The notes beneath the pieces were generated by a model, which was not told where the DNA came from, made no database searches, and saw only the letters and a list, made by a program, of their open reading frames with translations. A stretch of DNA of 64,000 nucleotides from VRUE01 sp035557635 (GTDB lineage Bacteria; Actinomycetota; Thermoleophilia; Solirubrobacterales; 70-9): the NCBI GenBank assembly GCA_035557635.1, contig DATMDR010000017.1, forward strand, positions 60,995 to 124,994, given 5' to 3'. Every line of letters starts with the position of its first letter. The stretch's first letter is position 1. Position numbers and translations under genes: made by a program. Of this stretch, positions 49,427-58,630 are shown piece after piece.

Positions 49427-50314
49427 TCACCCCCGGCTCGCCAGCCACTCGGCGATCGTGCGGCCGATCTCCGGTCCCGCGTCCTCTTGAAGGAAGTGAC
49501 CCGCGTTGGCGACCTCACGCGGCGGCGGGAAGTTGAGCCGCTCCGAGACCCGCTCGCCGACCGAGAAGGGCAGCACCGGGTCGGAATCGGCCCAGAGCAC
49601 CAGCGCCGGGCGCTCGTCGGTACGCAACGCATCGGCGACCCGCTGCCCCTCGAGGGCCCCGGGCGAGTCGGGCTCGGTCGGCAGGATCAACGGGAAGGCG
49701 CGCGCGCCGGCCTTCGACTGCGGCGTCGGGTAGGGCGCCTCGTAGGCGGCGATCACCTCGTCGCCTGGGTCGTTCTTGCAGCCTCCCCGGACCAGGAAGC
49801 CGACCGGGACGTCCTCGTTGCCGCGGACGAACTCGCGGAACTGGAGCCAGGTCTCGCTCATCTGCTGGTGACCGGTGAACGGGCCCGTGTCCATGATCAC
49901 CAGGCGGGAGAAGCGATCCGGGTGCTCCACCGCCAGCCGCAGCCCGATCGGCCCGCCCCAGTCGTGGACGACCGCCGTCGCGTCGCGGATATCGAGCTTC
50001 TCGAGCAGGGCCGACATCAGCTCGACGTGGCGGTCATAGGTGTACCAGCCGAGATCGGTGGGCTTGTCGGAGCGGCCGAAGCCGGCGTAGTCGGGGGCGA
50101 TGCAGCGGTAACCGGCGTCGCGCACCGGCGGGATCACCTTGCGCCAAAGGAACGACCAGGTCGGCTCGCCGTGGAAGAAGACGACCGGCTGCCCCTCCCC
50201 CTCGTCCAGATAGGCGAGGCGGAGCCCGTCCACCTCGTGATAGCTCGACTTGAAAGGGAGGTCGGGCAGGCCTTCAAGGCTCTCCTCCGGCGTTCTGACG
50301 ACGTCCACGCTCAT
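49427..50314 (-). CDS. Haloalkane dehalogenase-like alpha/beta-hydrolase
   Basis: A 295-residue protein. The nucleophile is Asp in VVHDWGGP, the mark of haloalkane dehalogenases and some epoxide hydrolases. The HGEPTWSFLWRKV oxyanion segment favours the dehalogenase group, with Trp next to the nucleophile as halide ligand. The acid Asp is in LWADSDPV and the His is in AGHFLQED. It would cleave carbon-halogen bonds with water. It is divergent from the sulfate importer operon. The natural substrate is unknown. Confidence 0.85.
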   Translation of the reverse strand: MSVDVVRTPEESLEGLPDLPFKSSYHEVDGLRLAYLDEGEGQPVVFFHGEPTWSFLWRKVIPPVRDAGYRCIAPDYAGFGRSDKPTDLGWYTYDRHVELMSALLEKLDIRDATAVVHDWGGPIGLRLAVEHPDRFSRLVIMDTGPFTGHQQMSETWLQFREFVRGNEDVPVGFLVRGGCKNDPGDEVIAAYEAPYPTPQSKAGARAFPLILPTEPDSPGALEGQRVADALRTDERPALVLWADSDPVLPFSVGERVSERLNFPPPREVANAGHFLQEDAGPEIGRTIAEWLASRG

Positions 50315-50397
50315 TGTCGGCGCAGTCTATTCCGTGCCGTCAGCTCAATCCCCACTTTTCCGATCAGCTTTGTGCTACTCTGCCCGCCTTCTTTAGC

Positions 50398-50427
50398 ACT
50401 AAGTCAGTCAAGAAACTAAGTCACTCA
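50398..50427 (+). repeat. 13-bp direct repeat in the sulfate-operon leader
   Basis: ACTAAGTCAGTCA (50398-50410) and ACTAAGTCACTCA (50415-50427), one mismatch, 17-bp period, ending 18 nt before the substrate-binding-protein start. It is a candidate regulator-binding site for sulfur control. Confidence 0.4.
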
Positions 50428-50445
50428 GCAAAGAAAGGAACTTTC

Positions 50446-51486
50446 ATGGGGAACGCTCGCAAGGACACCCGGCGTCGCAGCGTGAGCATCGGCCTCTTGG
50501 CCGCCCTCCTCGCGCTTGCAATCGCAGTCGTCGGAGCAGGATGCGGTGGCGACAACTCCGCAACCGGGTCGTCCAGCGGCGGGAAGCTCGACATCGTCGG
50601 CTACTCCACTCCGGAGGCCGTCTACGAGGAAAGCCTCGAGCCTGGCTTCCAGGGCACCTCGGCGGGCGCCGACGTCAGCTTCAGCAATTCCTTCGGCGCC
50701 TCCGGCGACCAGAGTCGCGCGGTCGAGGCGGGCCAGCCGGCCTCTGTCGTCCACTTTGCCCAGGGCGGCGACATGAGCCGCCTGGTCGAATCCGGTCAGG
50801 TCGTCCCCGACTGGGATCAAAATAAATACAAGGGAATCGCCCAGGACTCGGTCGTGGTCATGACAGTCCGCAAGGGCAACCCTGAGGGTCTGGAGTCACT
50901 CGACGACCTGCTCACCAAGGACGTCGAGATCGTCACCCCCAACCCGTTCAGCTCCGGTGCGGCCCGCTGGAACATCATGGCGATCTACGGCTCGCAGCTG
51001 CATCAGGGCAAGTCGCCCGAGGAGGCACTCGACGCGGTGAAGACGGTGCTGGAGAAGACCGTGGTCCAGCCCGGCAGCGCCCGTGACGCACTCGCGGCCT
51101 TCACCCAGGGCGAGGGCGACGTCCTGCTCGGCTACGAGAACGAGGCGATCAAGGCCCAGGAAGAGGGCGAAGACGTCGACTACGTGATCCCGCCCAGCAC
51201 GATCCTGATCGAGACCCCGATCGCGGTCACCAAAGACGCGCCGGAGGCGGCCCAGAGGTTCCTCGACTACATCTGGTCGGACGCCGGCCAGGAACTGTGG
51301 GCCGAGAACGGCTACCGCCCGGCCAACAAGAGCCTGGTCGACCCGAAACAGTTCCCGACCCCGGAGGACCTGTTCACGATCGCCGAGTTCGGCGGCTGGG
51401 AAAAAGTTAACGACGAGTTCTTCGATGACGAAACCGGCTCCGTCGCCGAGATCGAGAAAGAACTCGGAGTCTCGACGAGCGGCTGA
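50446..51486 (+). CDS. Sulfate/thiosulfate ABC transporter substrate-binding lipoprotein
   Basis: A 346-residue lipoprotein. The start at ATG 50446 is chosen for the AAAGGAA ribosome-binding site; the frame continues upstream without a credible start. A signal peptide ends in the lipobox VGAGC (Cys near residue 28). The body matches the CysP/Sbp family (FSNSFGASGDQSRAVEAGQPA, NPFSSGAARWNIMA, LGYENEAI). It captures sulfate or thiosulfate outside the membrane. It is first in a four-gene operon with 1-bp start/stop overlaps after it. Confidence 0.93.
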   Translation: MGNARKDTRRRSVSIGLLAALLALAIAVVGAGCGGDNSATGSSSGGKLDIVGYSTPEAVYEESLEPGFQGTSAGADVSFSNSFGASGDQSRAVEAGQPASVVHFAQGGDMSRLVESGQVVPDWDQNKYKGIAQDSVVVMTVRKGNPEGLESLDDLLTKDVEIVTPNPFSSGAARWNIMAIYGSQLHQGKSPEEALDAVKTVLEKTVVQPGSARDALAAFTQGEGDVLLGYENEAIKAQEEGEDVDYVIPPSTILIETPIAVTKDAPEAAQRFLDYIWSDAGQELWAENGYRPANKSLVDPKQFPTPEDLFTIAEFGGWEKVNDEFFDDETGSVAEIEKELGVSTSG

Positions 51487-52394
51487 TGGACGCGCACCCG
51501 GCAAGCATTCCCCCAGTACAGGCAGCACCCCGGGCAGGCATCCGCCTGCCCGGGGTCGGCGCCGGCCTCGGCCGCGGCATGGTCGTCCTCTACCTCTCCC
51601 TGATGGTGCTGCTGCCGCTGGCGGCGGTAGTCGACGAGTCGCTCTCCAAAGGACTTGATGCTTTCTGGAGCTCGGTCACCGGTGACCAGGCGATGGCGGC
51701 GCTGAAGCTGACCGTCGTCTGCTCGCTGATCGTGGTCGCGATCAACGCCGTCTTTGGCACGATCATCGCCTGGGTCCTCGTCCGCGACGAGTTCCCCGGC
51801 AAGGCCGCCGTCAACGCCCTGATCGACCTCCCCTTTGCGCTGCCGACGATCGTCGCCGGCCTCACGCTGCTCACCCTTTACGGGGCAAAAAGCCCGATCG
51901 GCCTCGACGTCGCCGGGACGAGGGTGGCCATCGTGGTGGCGCTCTGCTTCATCACCCTGCCCTTCGTCGTCCGCTCGGTGCAGCCGCTGCTGATAGAGAT
52001 GGACCGCGAGATGGAGGAGGCGGCGACCTCGCTCGGGTCGGGCGGTTTCACCACCTTCCGCCGCATCATCTTCCCCAACCTGCTGCCGGGCGTCGTCGCC
52101 GGGGTGATGCTCGCCTTCGCCCGGGCGCTGGGCGAGTACGGCTCGCTGATCCTGATCACGGGAAACATCCCCTTCGAGACCGAGGTCTCCTCGGTCTTTA
52201 TCCGCAGCCAGATCGAGTCGGGGAACACCGCCGGAGCCTCCGCTGTCTCGGTGGTGCTGCTGGCGCTCTCAGTCGTGATGCTGATCGCGGTCAGCCTCTT
52301 CGCCCACTCCGGAACGCACGGCGAGAAGCGCGGCATTCTGGTTCGCGCGATCAACCGCGTGATCAGCCGTTCCCAACTGGGAGGGGGAAGCTGA
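51486..52394 (+). CDS. cysT: Sulfate ABC transporter permease, CysT/CysU
   Basis: A 302-residue inner-membrane permease with about six helices. The ABC permease EAA loop reads MEEAATSLGSGGFTTFRRIIFPN near residue 180. It follows the binding protein with a 1-bp overlap (TGATG) and precedes CysW. With CysW it forms the channel for sulfate/thiosulfate import. Confidence 0.94.
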   Translation: MDAHPASIPPVQAAPRAGIRLPGVGAGLGRGMVVLYLSLMVLLPLAAVVDESLSKGLDAFWSSVTGDQAMAALKLTVVCSLIVVAINAVFGTIIAWVLVRDEFPGKAAVNALIDLPFALPTIVAGLTLLTLYGAKSPIGLDVAGTRVAIVVALCFITLPFVVRSVQPLLIEMDREMEEAATSLGSGGFTTFRRIIFPNLLPGVVAGVMLAFARALGEYGSLILITGNIPFETEVSSVFIRSQIESGNTAGASAVSVVLLALSVVMLIAVSLFAHSGTHGEKRGILVRAINRVISRSQLGGGS

Positions 52395-53263
52395 TGACCC
52401 CCACCGCTCCCGCCAAGTGGGGCCTGCGCGGCTTGGCGTTCGGCTACCTCGGCCTGCTGTTGCTCGCCCCCGTCGGGATGATCTTCTACAAGACCTTCGA
52501 GCACGGCCTTGGGCCGCCGGTCGACGCGATGACCTCACCGGAGGCCCTGCACGCGATCCAGCTGACCCTGTTGATGGTCGCGGTCGCCGTGCCCCTGAAC
52601 ACCATCTTCGGTGTCGGTTGTGCGCTGCTGCTGGTCCGCCGCCGCTGGTGGGGGAACTCGATCGTCGACGGGATCATCAACCTCCCCTTCGCGGTCTCGC
52701 CAATCGTCGTCGGCCTTTCGCTCTACCTGCTCTACGGCAACACCGGCTGGTTCGGTCCCACGATGGCCGAATGGGGCATCCAGGTGCTCTTCTCGTGGCC
52801 GGGCATGGTCCTGGCCAGCATCTTCGTCTCGCTGCCCTTCGTGGTGAGGGAGACGGTGCCGGTACTGCAGGAGATCGGCACCGAGCAGGAGCAGGCGGCC
52901 TCGACCCTCGGGGCGAACGGGTGGCAGACCTTCTGGCGGATCACCCTGCCGGCGATCCGCTGGGGCGTCGCTTACGGCGTCGTGCTGACGGTCGCCCGCG
53001 TGCTGGGCGAGTTCGGTGCGGTGACGATCGTCTCGGGTTCGATCTCGGGCGAGACGGAAACCATGCCGCTGTTCGTCGCCAAGGCCTTCGAGCAGTTCCA
53101 GGAGGAAGCGGCCTACGCCGGCGCGATCGTCCTCGCCCTGCTCGCCCTGACCACGCTGCTGCTGATGAGCGTCGGCGGCCGCAAGGCGAAGGCGAGCAGC
53201 GGCGGCTCACTTCCTGCCGCCGAGCTCGCAGTCTCAACTTCCAACACGAAGGAGGGTTCCTGA
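52394..53263 (+). CDS. cysW: Sulfate ABC transporter permease, CysW
   Basis: A 289-residue inner-membrane permease, six helices, with the EAA loop EQEQAASTLGANGWQTFWRI near residue 155. It forms a heterodimer with the preceding permease and shares 1-bp start/stop overlaps with both neighbours. Confidence 0.94.
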   Translation: MTPTAPAKWGLRGLAFGYLGLLLLAPVGMIFYKTFEHGLGPPVDAMTSPEALHAIQLTLLMVAVAVPLNTIFGVGCALLLVRRRWWGNSIVDGIINLPFAVSPIVVGLSLYLLYGNTGWFGPTMAEWGIQVLFSWPGMVLASIFVSLPFVVRETVPVLQEIGTEQEQAASTLGANGWQTFWRITLPAIRWGVAYGVVLTVARVLGEFGAVTIVSGSISGETETMPLFVAKAFEQFQEEAAYAGAIVLALLALTTLLLMSVGGRKAKASSGGSLPAAELAVSTSNTKEGS

Positions 53264-54243
53264 TGGGAATCGCAGTCGAGGGAGCGTTCAAGCGCTTCGG
53301 TGACTTTCAGGCTCTGGACGACGTCTCGATCGACGTGCCGGACGGCTCGCTGACGGCCCTGCTCGGGCCCAGCGGCAGCGGCAAGTCAACGCTGCTGCGG
53401 GCGATCGCCGGGCTCGAGGATCTCGATGCGGGCCAGGTCGTGATCAACGGCCAGGACGCGACGACGACGCCGGCTCAGAAGCGCGAGGTCGGCTTCGTCT
53501 TCCAGCACTACGCCGCCTTCAAGCACATGACCGTGTTCGGAAACGTCGCCTTCGGTCTGAAGATCCGCAAATGGAAGAGGCCCGAGATCAGCGACCGCGT
53601 GCACGAGCTGCTGCGCTTGGTCCAGCTCGACGGGCTCGCCGAGCGTTACCCCGACCAGCTCTCCGGCGGCCAGCGCCAGCGCATGGCCCTGGCGCGGGCG
53701 CTGGCGGTCGAGCCGCAGGTGCTGCTGCTCGACGAGCCCTTCGGCGCGCTCGACGCCAAGGTGCGCAAGGACCTGCGCACCTGGCTGCGCCGCCTTCACG
53801 ACGAGATGCACGTGACGACGATCTTCGTCACCCACGACCAGGAGGAGGCGATGGACGTCGCCGAGCAGCTGGTCGTCATGAACGAAGGCCGCGTCGAGCA
53901 GTCCGGCACCGCAGGCGATCTCTACGAGCATCCCGCCAACGAGTTCGTGATGAGCTTCGTCGGCGAGGTCAACCGGCTCGGCGATCACTTCGTGCGGCCG
54001 CACGACATGGACGTCGTGCTCGACCCCGACGAGCGGACGGAGGAGGCGCTGGTGCAGCGCATCGTCGCGCTCGGGTTCGAGATCCGGGTCGAGTTCACTC
54101 TCGGCGACGGCACCGAGGTCTGGGCCCAGCTGACCCGCCCCGAACTCCAGAAGCTGGAGCTGCGCGAGGGGCAGATCGTCTACCTGCGGCCTGGCCAGAC
54201 CAAGAGCTTCAGTAGCGGCGAGGCAGTCTCTGCAGCCGCCTGA
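53263..54243 (+). CDS. cysA: Sulfate ABC transporter ATP-binding protein
   Basis: A 326-residue ATPase from ATG 53263, preceded by GAAGGAGGG. Walker A is GPSGSGKST, the signature is LSGGQRQR, Walker B is VLLLDEPFGALD and the H-loop is FVTHDQEEA. A C-terminal regulatory domain of about 90 residues follows (residues 235-326). It powers the sulfate/thiosulfate importer. A strong terminator follows its stop. Confidence 0.95.
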   Translation: MGIAVEGAFKRFGDFQALDDVSIDVPDGSLTALLGPSGSGKSTLLRAIAGLEDLDAGQVVINGQDATTTPAQKREVGFVFQHYAAFKHMTVFGNVAFGLKIRKWKRPEISDRVHELLRLVQLDGLAERYPDQLSGGQRQRMALARALAVEPQVLLLDEPFGALDAKVRKDLRTWLRRLHDEMHVTTIFVTHDQEEAMDVAEQLVVMNEGRVEQSGTAGDLYEHPANEFVMSFVGEVNRLGDHFVRPHDMDVVLDPDERTEEALVQRIVALGFEIRVEFTLGDGTEVWAQLTRPELQKLELREGQIVYLRPGQTKSFSSGEAVSAAA

Positions 54244-54252
54244 AGGGGCGAC

Positions 54253-54289
54253 GGGGCGGGGCGCATCTTGCCGGGTGGCGCCCCGCCCC
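54253..54289. terminator. GC-rich bidirectional terminator hairpin
   Basis: A perfect 12-bp stem (54253-54264 with 54278-54289) between convergent cysA and the PhoD-like gene. Confidence 0.65.
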
Positions 54290-54298
54290 ACCTCGCCA

Positions 54299-55942
54299 TC
54301 AGGTCACTCGTCGCTCAAAGCTCTTCTCCAGCGACTCCTCGTCCTCCTCACCGGCGACCGTCTTGTCGAGGCGCACGATTGCCTCGCGGCCGTCGAGCCG
54401 CACCGTTCCCACCTGGTTGTCGAAGTAGGGCCCCTCGAGCAGGCGCCACCGAATGCCCGGCTCGGGCGCGCCCGAGAGGCGGGCCAGGGCACGGGCGAAC
54501 CGGCCGAAAGGCCGGCTGAAGCCGAGCTGGATCGCCTTGCGCTCATGCTCGGCGAGGGGATTGCGGTAGGGCGAGCAAACCGCCTGGAGCACTCTGCTCT
54601 CGACTCCGGCGTCACGTTTGAAGGCGACGTCGCAGAGGTAGGCGTGATGGACGTCGCCGGAGAGGATCACGATCGAGGCCGGCGGCTTGCCGCGCTTGCC
54701 CGAGCCGACCTCTTCGAGCAGCGCGCGCAGGCGCTGGAAGGAGAACTGGAAGGCGGCCCAGTGGTCGAAGTCGCCGGCACGGCGCAGCTTCTCGCTGCCG
54801 CGTGCGACCAGGTCACCCCAGGCGCCATCGCAGAGACGCTCGTTCCAGGCCTCGAGGTCGTGGAAGGCGGGAGAGAGCAGGTAGGGCACCGTCGTGCAGA
54901 TCAACAGGTGGTCGAAGTCGCCGCTGGCATGGTCGACGATCCACTCCCAGACCCGGTCGTCGCACATCGAGCGGCGCTCCTCGGTCAGGACCCGCGCCGC
55001 ACGCGAGTCGATGAAGATCGTCCGCACCCCGTCGAGGTCGCGGCAGAAGCTCCACCTCGTTCCCGCCGCGGTGGAGTCGATCTCCTTCGCCCACTCGCGC
55101 AGGACATTGGCCGCGTCGGGATTGCCCCGCACCCGGGCATACACCTCGTTGTCGTCGAGCTCGCGCGGCGAGAGGTTGCCGAGGTGCTGGTAGATCCAGT
55201 AGCTCATGATGCCGCCGACGGCGCGCTCGTGCCACCAGTCCTTGCGATCCATCTCCTCGTGCCAGGAGCGCGAGATGTTCCAGTCGTCGCTCATGTCGTG
55301 GTCGTCCCAGGCCATCGAGAGCGAGACGGTCGAGAAGAGCCAGCGGATCAGCGGGTCCTCCCAGGACTCCTGGTAGAGCCAGGTGTACTCCTCGAAGTCC
55401 TTGATCTCCTCGCCGGGAGGCTGGGTGAGGTCACGGCGGGCACGGATTCGCTCGCGGGCGCGGGGAGAGCCCTCGTCGACGTAGACCTGGTCGCCGAGCA
55501 TGAAGAGCAGCTCCGGCCAGTTGTCGCGGTCGTCCCGGACCATCTGCCGCGCCAGCACGTAGAGAGCATCGGGCTCATGGCCGTCGTCGTGCTCGTCTTT
55601 CGAGAGCGTGTACGGCTCCTCGTGCGGCAGCGCGACACGGCAGGAGCCGAAGCAGACGTCGAGCGGCTTGCCGGCCTCGAGAGTGCGGATGACGCTGGGC
55701 GGTAGGTCGTTGTCCGGAGGCGGCCAGCGGCGCTCGTCGTCGAGGGCGACTTCGTACTCGTAGAAGCCGCCGGGCTCGAGATCCTCGATGCGGACGAGCG
55801 CGTAGTGGTGCCCCTCGACGCCGAAGGTCTTCTCGCGATGCCCCAGGACCTCGACCTCGCAGGGCTCGCTGGTCTCGACCCAGACCGTGGCCTCGGTTTG
55901 CGAGACGTAGCGCAGCAGTGGGCCGAGGACTAGATCGGGCAT
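54299..55942 (-). CDS. PhoD-like metallophosphatase
   Basis: A 547-residue protein of the PhoD/alkaline phosphatase D superfamily. I start at ATG 55942, which has GGAGGGGG just upstream, rather than 55954. Visible are an N-terminal fibronectin-like domain (to about residue 90), DVCFGSCRV, LFMLGDQVYVDEG, SMAWDDHDMSDDWN and ILSGDVHHAYL, the metal-ligand motifs of the family. No signal peptide is seen, so it may be cytoplasmic, unlike secreted PhoD. It would hydrolyse phosphodi- or monoesters; the substrate is unknown. Confidence 0.88.
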   Translation of the reverse strand: MPDLVLGPLLRYVSQTEATVWVETSEPCEVEVLGHREKTFGVEGHHYALVRIEDLEPGGFYEYEVALDDERRWPPPDNDLPPSVIRTLEAGKPLDVCFGSCRVALPHEEPYTLSKDEHDDGHEPDALYVLARQMVRDDRDNWPELLFMLGDQVYVDEGSPRARERIRARRDLTQPPGEEIKDFEEYTWLYQESWEDPLIRWLFSTVSLSMAWDDHDMSDDWNISRSWHEEMDRKDWWHERAVGGIMSYWIYQHLGNLSPRELDDNEVYARVRGNPDAANVLREWAKEIDSTAAGTRWSFCRDLDGVRTIFIDSRAARVLTEERRSMCDDRVWEWIVDHASGDFDHLLICTTVPYLLSPAFHDLEAWNERLCDGAWGDLVARGSEKLRRAGDFDHWAAFQFSFQRLRALLEEVGSGKRGKPPASIVILSGDVHHAYLCDVAFKRDAGVESRVLQAVCSPYRNPLAEHERKAIQLGFSRPFGRFARALARLSGAPEPGIRWRLLEGPYFDNQVGTVRLDGREAIVRLDKTVAGEEDEESLEKSFERRVT

Positions 55943-56233
55943 GGCCCCCTCCATTCAATCGCGGTCTCCCTTCTCACGCCCCCTCCCCCTCCCAATCGTC
56001 TCGGCGACTCCCTGCCCCGCCCTCCCTCGCTTCCAGCTTCGCGGCCACTAGTCACCAAGTCCGTGGTCACCCAGCCGCAACACCCTTCCCTGCCGCGGAT
56101 GGACAACACGTTACGGCCGTTACCCGTTCTTTGTCCAGCACGGCAGATCTCGCTCAAAGATAGGAAACCCGCTGCATTCCTCGAATAGGCTGGCCGTAAG
56201 TTCCTTGCCAATAGGCGGACGAAAGGGTTACTC

Positions 56234-56620
56234 ATGAACGACGAGGGTTTGATCGGCGGCTGGTGGGTCTTCGCCGGTGTCCTGCTCCTGATCGCCGGTG
56301 TCCTCAACATCATCTACGGGATCGCCGCGATCGGCGACTCGAAGTTCTTCGCTGAAAACGTCGAGTTCATCCTCAGCAGCCTCAACACCTGGGGTTGGAT
56401 CATCCTGATCATCGGGGTGCTCGAGCTGATCGCGGCGTTCTCGCTCTTCTCCGGAGGCGAGTACGGCCGCTGGGTCGGGATATTCGTCGGCTCGCTCAAC
56501 GCGATCGGGGCGCTGCTCTCGATCCCGGCTTACCCGTTCTGGTCGCTCGCGGTCTTCGCGCTCTCGATCATCATCGTCTACAAGCTGGCCGAGGGTCCCA
56601 CCGGCCCGAAGGCCGTCTAG
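56234..56620 (+). CDS. Four-helix membrane protein, DUF7144-like
   Basis: A 128-residue membrane protein with four hydrophobic segments (GGWWVFAGVLLLIAGVLNII; GWIILIIGVLELIAAFSLF; IFVGSLNAIGALL; FWSLAVFALSIIIVYKL). It resembles a family of small actinobacterial membrane proteins of unknown role. GAAAGGG precedes the ATG. A strong terminator follows downstream, inside the end of the convergent gene. Confidence 0.75.
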   Translation: MNDEGLIGGWWVFAGVLLLIAGVLNIIYGIAAIGDSKFFAENVEFILSSLNTWGWIILIIGVLELIAAFSLFSGGEYGRWVGIFVGSLNAIGALLSIPAYPFWSLAVFALSIIIVYKLAEGPTGPKAV

Positions 56621-56647
56621 CCAAGACGCCACCGCCCAGACGGGCGG

Positions 56648-57712
56648 TCAGACAACCTGCTGTGGACGAAGGCCCCGCTCCGGGGCCTTCGTCGTTCCCG
56701 CGGGCGCCGCAGCGGCTTCCGCACCGGCAAGCGTCGACCATGGCGCCGGGGTCGGCGTGCGCTCGACGTAGAGGACATCGGCGCGGCTGAGGCGGTCCTG
56801 CCAGTCGCGCCGCCGCTGGTCGAAGACGATGCCGAGGAAGCCGATCCCGAAGGTGATCACGGAGAGCCAGAGCCCGAGCAATCGTTTCAGCGAGCGTCCC
56901 AGCGAGAGACCGCGGCCATCGACGTCGAGCCGGATGCCGATGAAGCGCATGCCGGGTGTCTGCCCCGCCAGCGACCAGAAGCCAACCAGGTAGACGGCGC
57001 CGAGGGCGAGCCAGAGGCTGCCGCCGAGAGCCAGGGCAATCCCGGGAGCACCGCCATCGCTCGTGCCCGAGAAGACCGAGGCGACCAGCGCGGCGATCGC
57101 CGCCAGGCCGGAGAAGGAGAGGTTGACGATCAGCGCGTCCAAGCCGAGGGCGAGCCCTCGCGTGACCGCGCCCGCGCGATCGCTGAGTTGCTCGCGGCGA
57201 CGGCGGAAGAAGATCCGCCGCACGAGCCGCTCGAAGCCGCTGTCGAGGCGACGGGCGCCGTCGCCGATCGTGTGGCCGACGTCCTCGATCAGGCCGACGC
57301 TCTGGGCGCTGATCGCGGCCCGCAGCTCCGGCGCCTCGGCGATCCGCTCGACCAGCCGCTGCGCCTCGTCGCTGGCCAGCAGCCGCCGCCAGACCTCATC
57401 GACCAGCTCACTGTCGAGGGCCTCGACCAGGGCGCGCTTGACCGCCTCGCTGTCGAGCGCCGACTGCACCGTCTCTTCGACCATCGGCCCTTTGAGGACC
57501 CGGGCGAGCGCCCGTTCGACCGCCTCGCTCTCGATCGCGGCGACCATCGCCTCCTCCGCCGCGGTCTCCACCGCGCGATCGATGCCGGCGGCCTTGGTGA
57601 CACTGCGCGCGCTGCGCACCCCCGCCCCGAGCAGGCGCACCGAGAGCGGCAGAGGCCTTCCCGAAGGCCCCTCGCTCGAGGACGGAGAATTCGGTTCAGA
57701 GCCATCGGCCAT
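56648..57712 (-). CDS. RDD-family membrane protein with long helical N-terminal region
   Basis: A 354-residue protein from ATG 57712. Residues about 30-180 are Ala/Glu/Arg-rich amphipathic helices with repeated EAV-RAL units. The C-terminal part (about 195-330) has the RDD membrane domain, with LALGLDALIVNL where the name-giving R-D-D positions begin, and DVDGRGLSLGRSLKRL. RDD proteins are small membrane proteins, some linked to Na+/H+ exchange, but their general function is unclear. The upstream open frame is rejected as Arg/Gly shadow. Confidence 0.78.
   Translation of the reverse strand: MADGSEPNSPSSSEGPSGRPLPLSVRLLGAGVRSARSVTKAAGIDRAVETAAEEAMVAAIESEAVERALARVLKGPMVEETVQSALDSEAVKRALVEALDSELVDEVWRRLLASDEAQRLVERIAEAPELRAAISAQSVGLIEDVGHTIGDGARRLDSGFERLVRRIFFRRRREQLSDRAGAVTRGLALGLDALIVNLSFSGLAAIAALVASVFSGTSDGGAPGIALALGGSLWLALGAVYLVGFWSLAGQTPGMRFIGIRLDVDGRGLSLGRSLKRLLGLWLSVITFGIGFLGIVFDQRRRDWQDRLSRADVLYVERTPTPAPWSTLAGAEAAAAPAGTTKAPERGLRPQQVV
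56666..56692 (+). terminator. Hairpin terminator
   Basis: A perfect 11-bp stem (56666-56676 with 56682-56692) with a 5-nt loop, 45 nt after the small membrane protein. It lies within the last codons of the convergent RDD gene. Confidence 0.65.
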
Positions 57713-57735
57713 TGTGGGCGAGTATAGGTCGGCGG

Positions 57736-58203
57736 CTAGCTCTTCAGCCGATCCAACAGCCGGTCGACGAAGGCAGCCTGGGCCGAATTGATCTTCTGCT
57801 TGGCGGTCTCGGGGTCGAGCCACTCGGCACGGTCGACCTCCGGGAACTCCCGCTGTTGACCGGAGCGCGGTGGCCACTCCATCTCGAAGGAGATGCTCTC
57901 GAGCGCCGCAGGGTCGAACTCCGCCTCCGCTGCCCAACAGTGGACGAGCTTGCCGCCCTTCTGGCGAACCGTGCCCAGCTCGACCAGCACCTCCGGCGCG
58001 AGCGCCGGTGCGGTCGGCCCCAGCTCCTCGCTCAGCTCCCGTAAGGCGGCCTCGAGCGGCTGCTCCCCTTCCTCGCATTCTCCCTTGGGGATCGACCAGG
58101 CCCCCTCGTCCTTTTTCGTCCAGTACGGCCCCCCGGGATGGACGAGCAGCACTTGCGGCGCACCCTCGACAAAGCGGAAGAGCAGGATTCCGGCGCTGGT
58201 CAC
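57736..58203 (-). CDS. NUDIX hydrolase
   Basis: A 155-residue protein from GTG 58203 (VTSAGILLFRF). The full NUDIX box is present, GECEEGEQPLEAALRELSEELG, with the metal-binding REx2EE core. The start of the domain, AGILLFRFVEGAPQVLLVHPGGPYW, matches the DNA mismatch/diadenosine-type NUDIX group. It hydrolyses a nucleoside diphosphate linked to some other group; the substrate cannot be assigned. It lies 23 nt upstream of the RDD gene on the same strand. Confidence 0.9.
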   Translation of the reverse strand: MTSAGILLFRFVEGAPQVLLVHPGGPYWTKKDEGAWSIPKGECEEGEQPLEAALRELSEELGPTAPALAPEVLVELGTVRQKGGKLVHCWAAEAEFDPAALESISFEMEWPPRSGQQREFPEVDRAEWLDPETAKQKINSAQAAFVDRLLDRLKS

Positions 58204-58270
58204 ACGCGGAATGCTATGCAGAGGCGTCTCTTGGGTCGATGCCCCGTAACGCTGAACTATCCTGCCCCGC

Positions 58271-58609
58271 GTGATCACGGCGGAGGAGATCGACGCCCTG
58301 TTCGGTCGCTCGCGAGATTCACTGCTGACGGAACTCGGGGGCGCTGGGCTCGATGTCTTTCCACGCTCGCTCCTGCAGCGCGGAGCCGACACCTACAAAG
58401 CGATTCGTGAGTCTCTGCGGGAGACAATCTGCCGTGACCCAAGGGTAATCCAGCTGCGGGAGGACGAAACTCACAAGCCGGAGCTGGTCGCCGCAATCGC
58501 CGACATAGTCGCGAGCAGCACCGTCGGCATCCCTCCCTTCACCGTCGCCGTCTTGATCCTTCGCGATGGGCTACCAAGGTTCTGCGCGACGTACTGGCAT
58601 GACAACTGA
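58271..58609 (+). CDS. Small hypothetical protein
   Basis: A 112-residue soluble protein from GTG 58271, with no Shine-Dalgarno but an AACTAT box about 14 nt upstream, so possibly leaderless. It is helical, with acidic N-terminus ITAEEIDALFGRSRD and a hydrophobic C-terminal segment (IPPFTVAVLILRDGL). It lies 21 nt before the HExxH protein gene, probably in one operon. Its opening resembles that of the next protein (TPEDIHSEF), so the two may share a domain. Confidence 0.6.
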   Translation: MITAEEIDALFGRSRDSLLTELGGAGLDVFPRSLLQRGADTYKAIRESLRETICRDPRVIQLREDETHKPELVAAIADIVASSTVGIPPFTVAVLILRDGLPRFCATYWHDN

Positions 58610-58630
58610 CGGCAGGCCCGACATTCGCTC

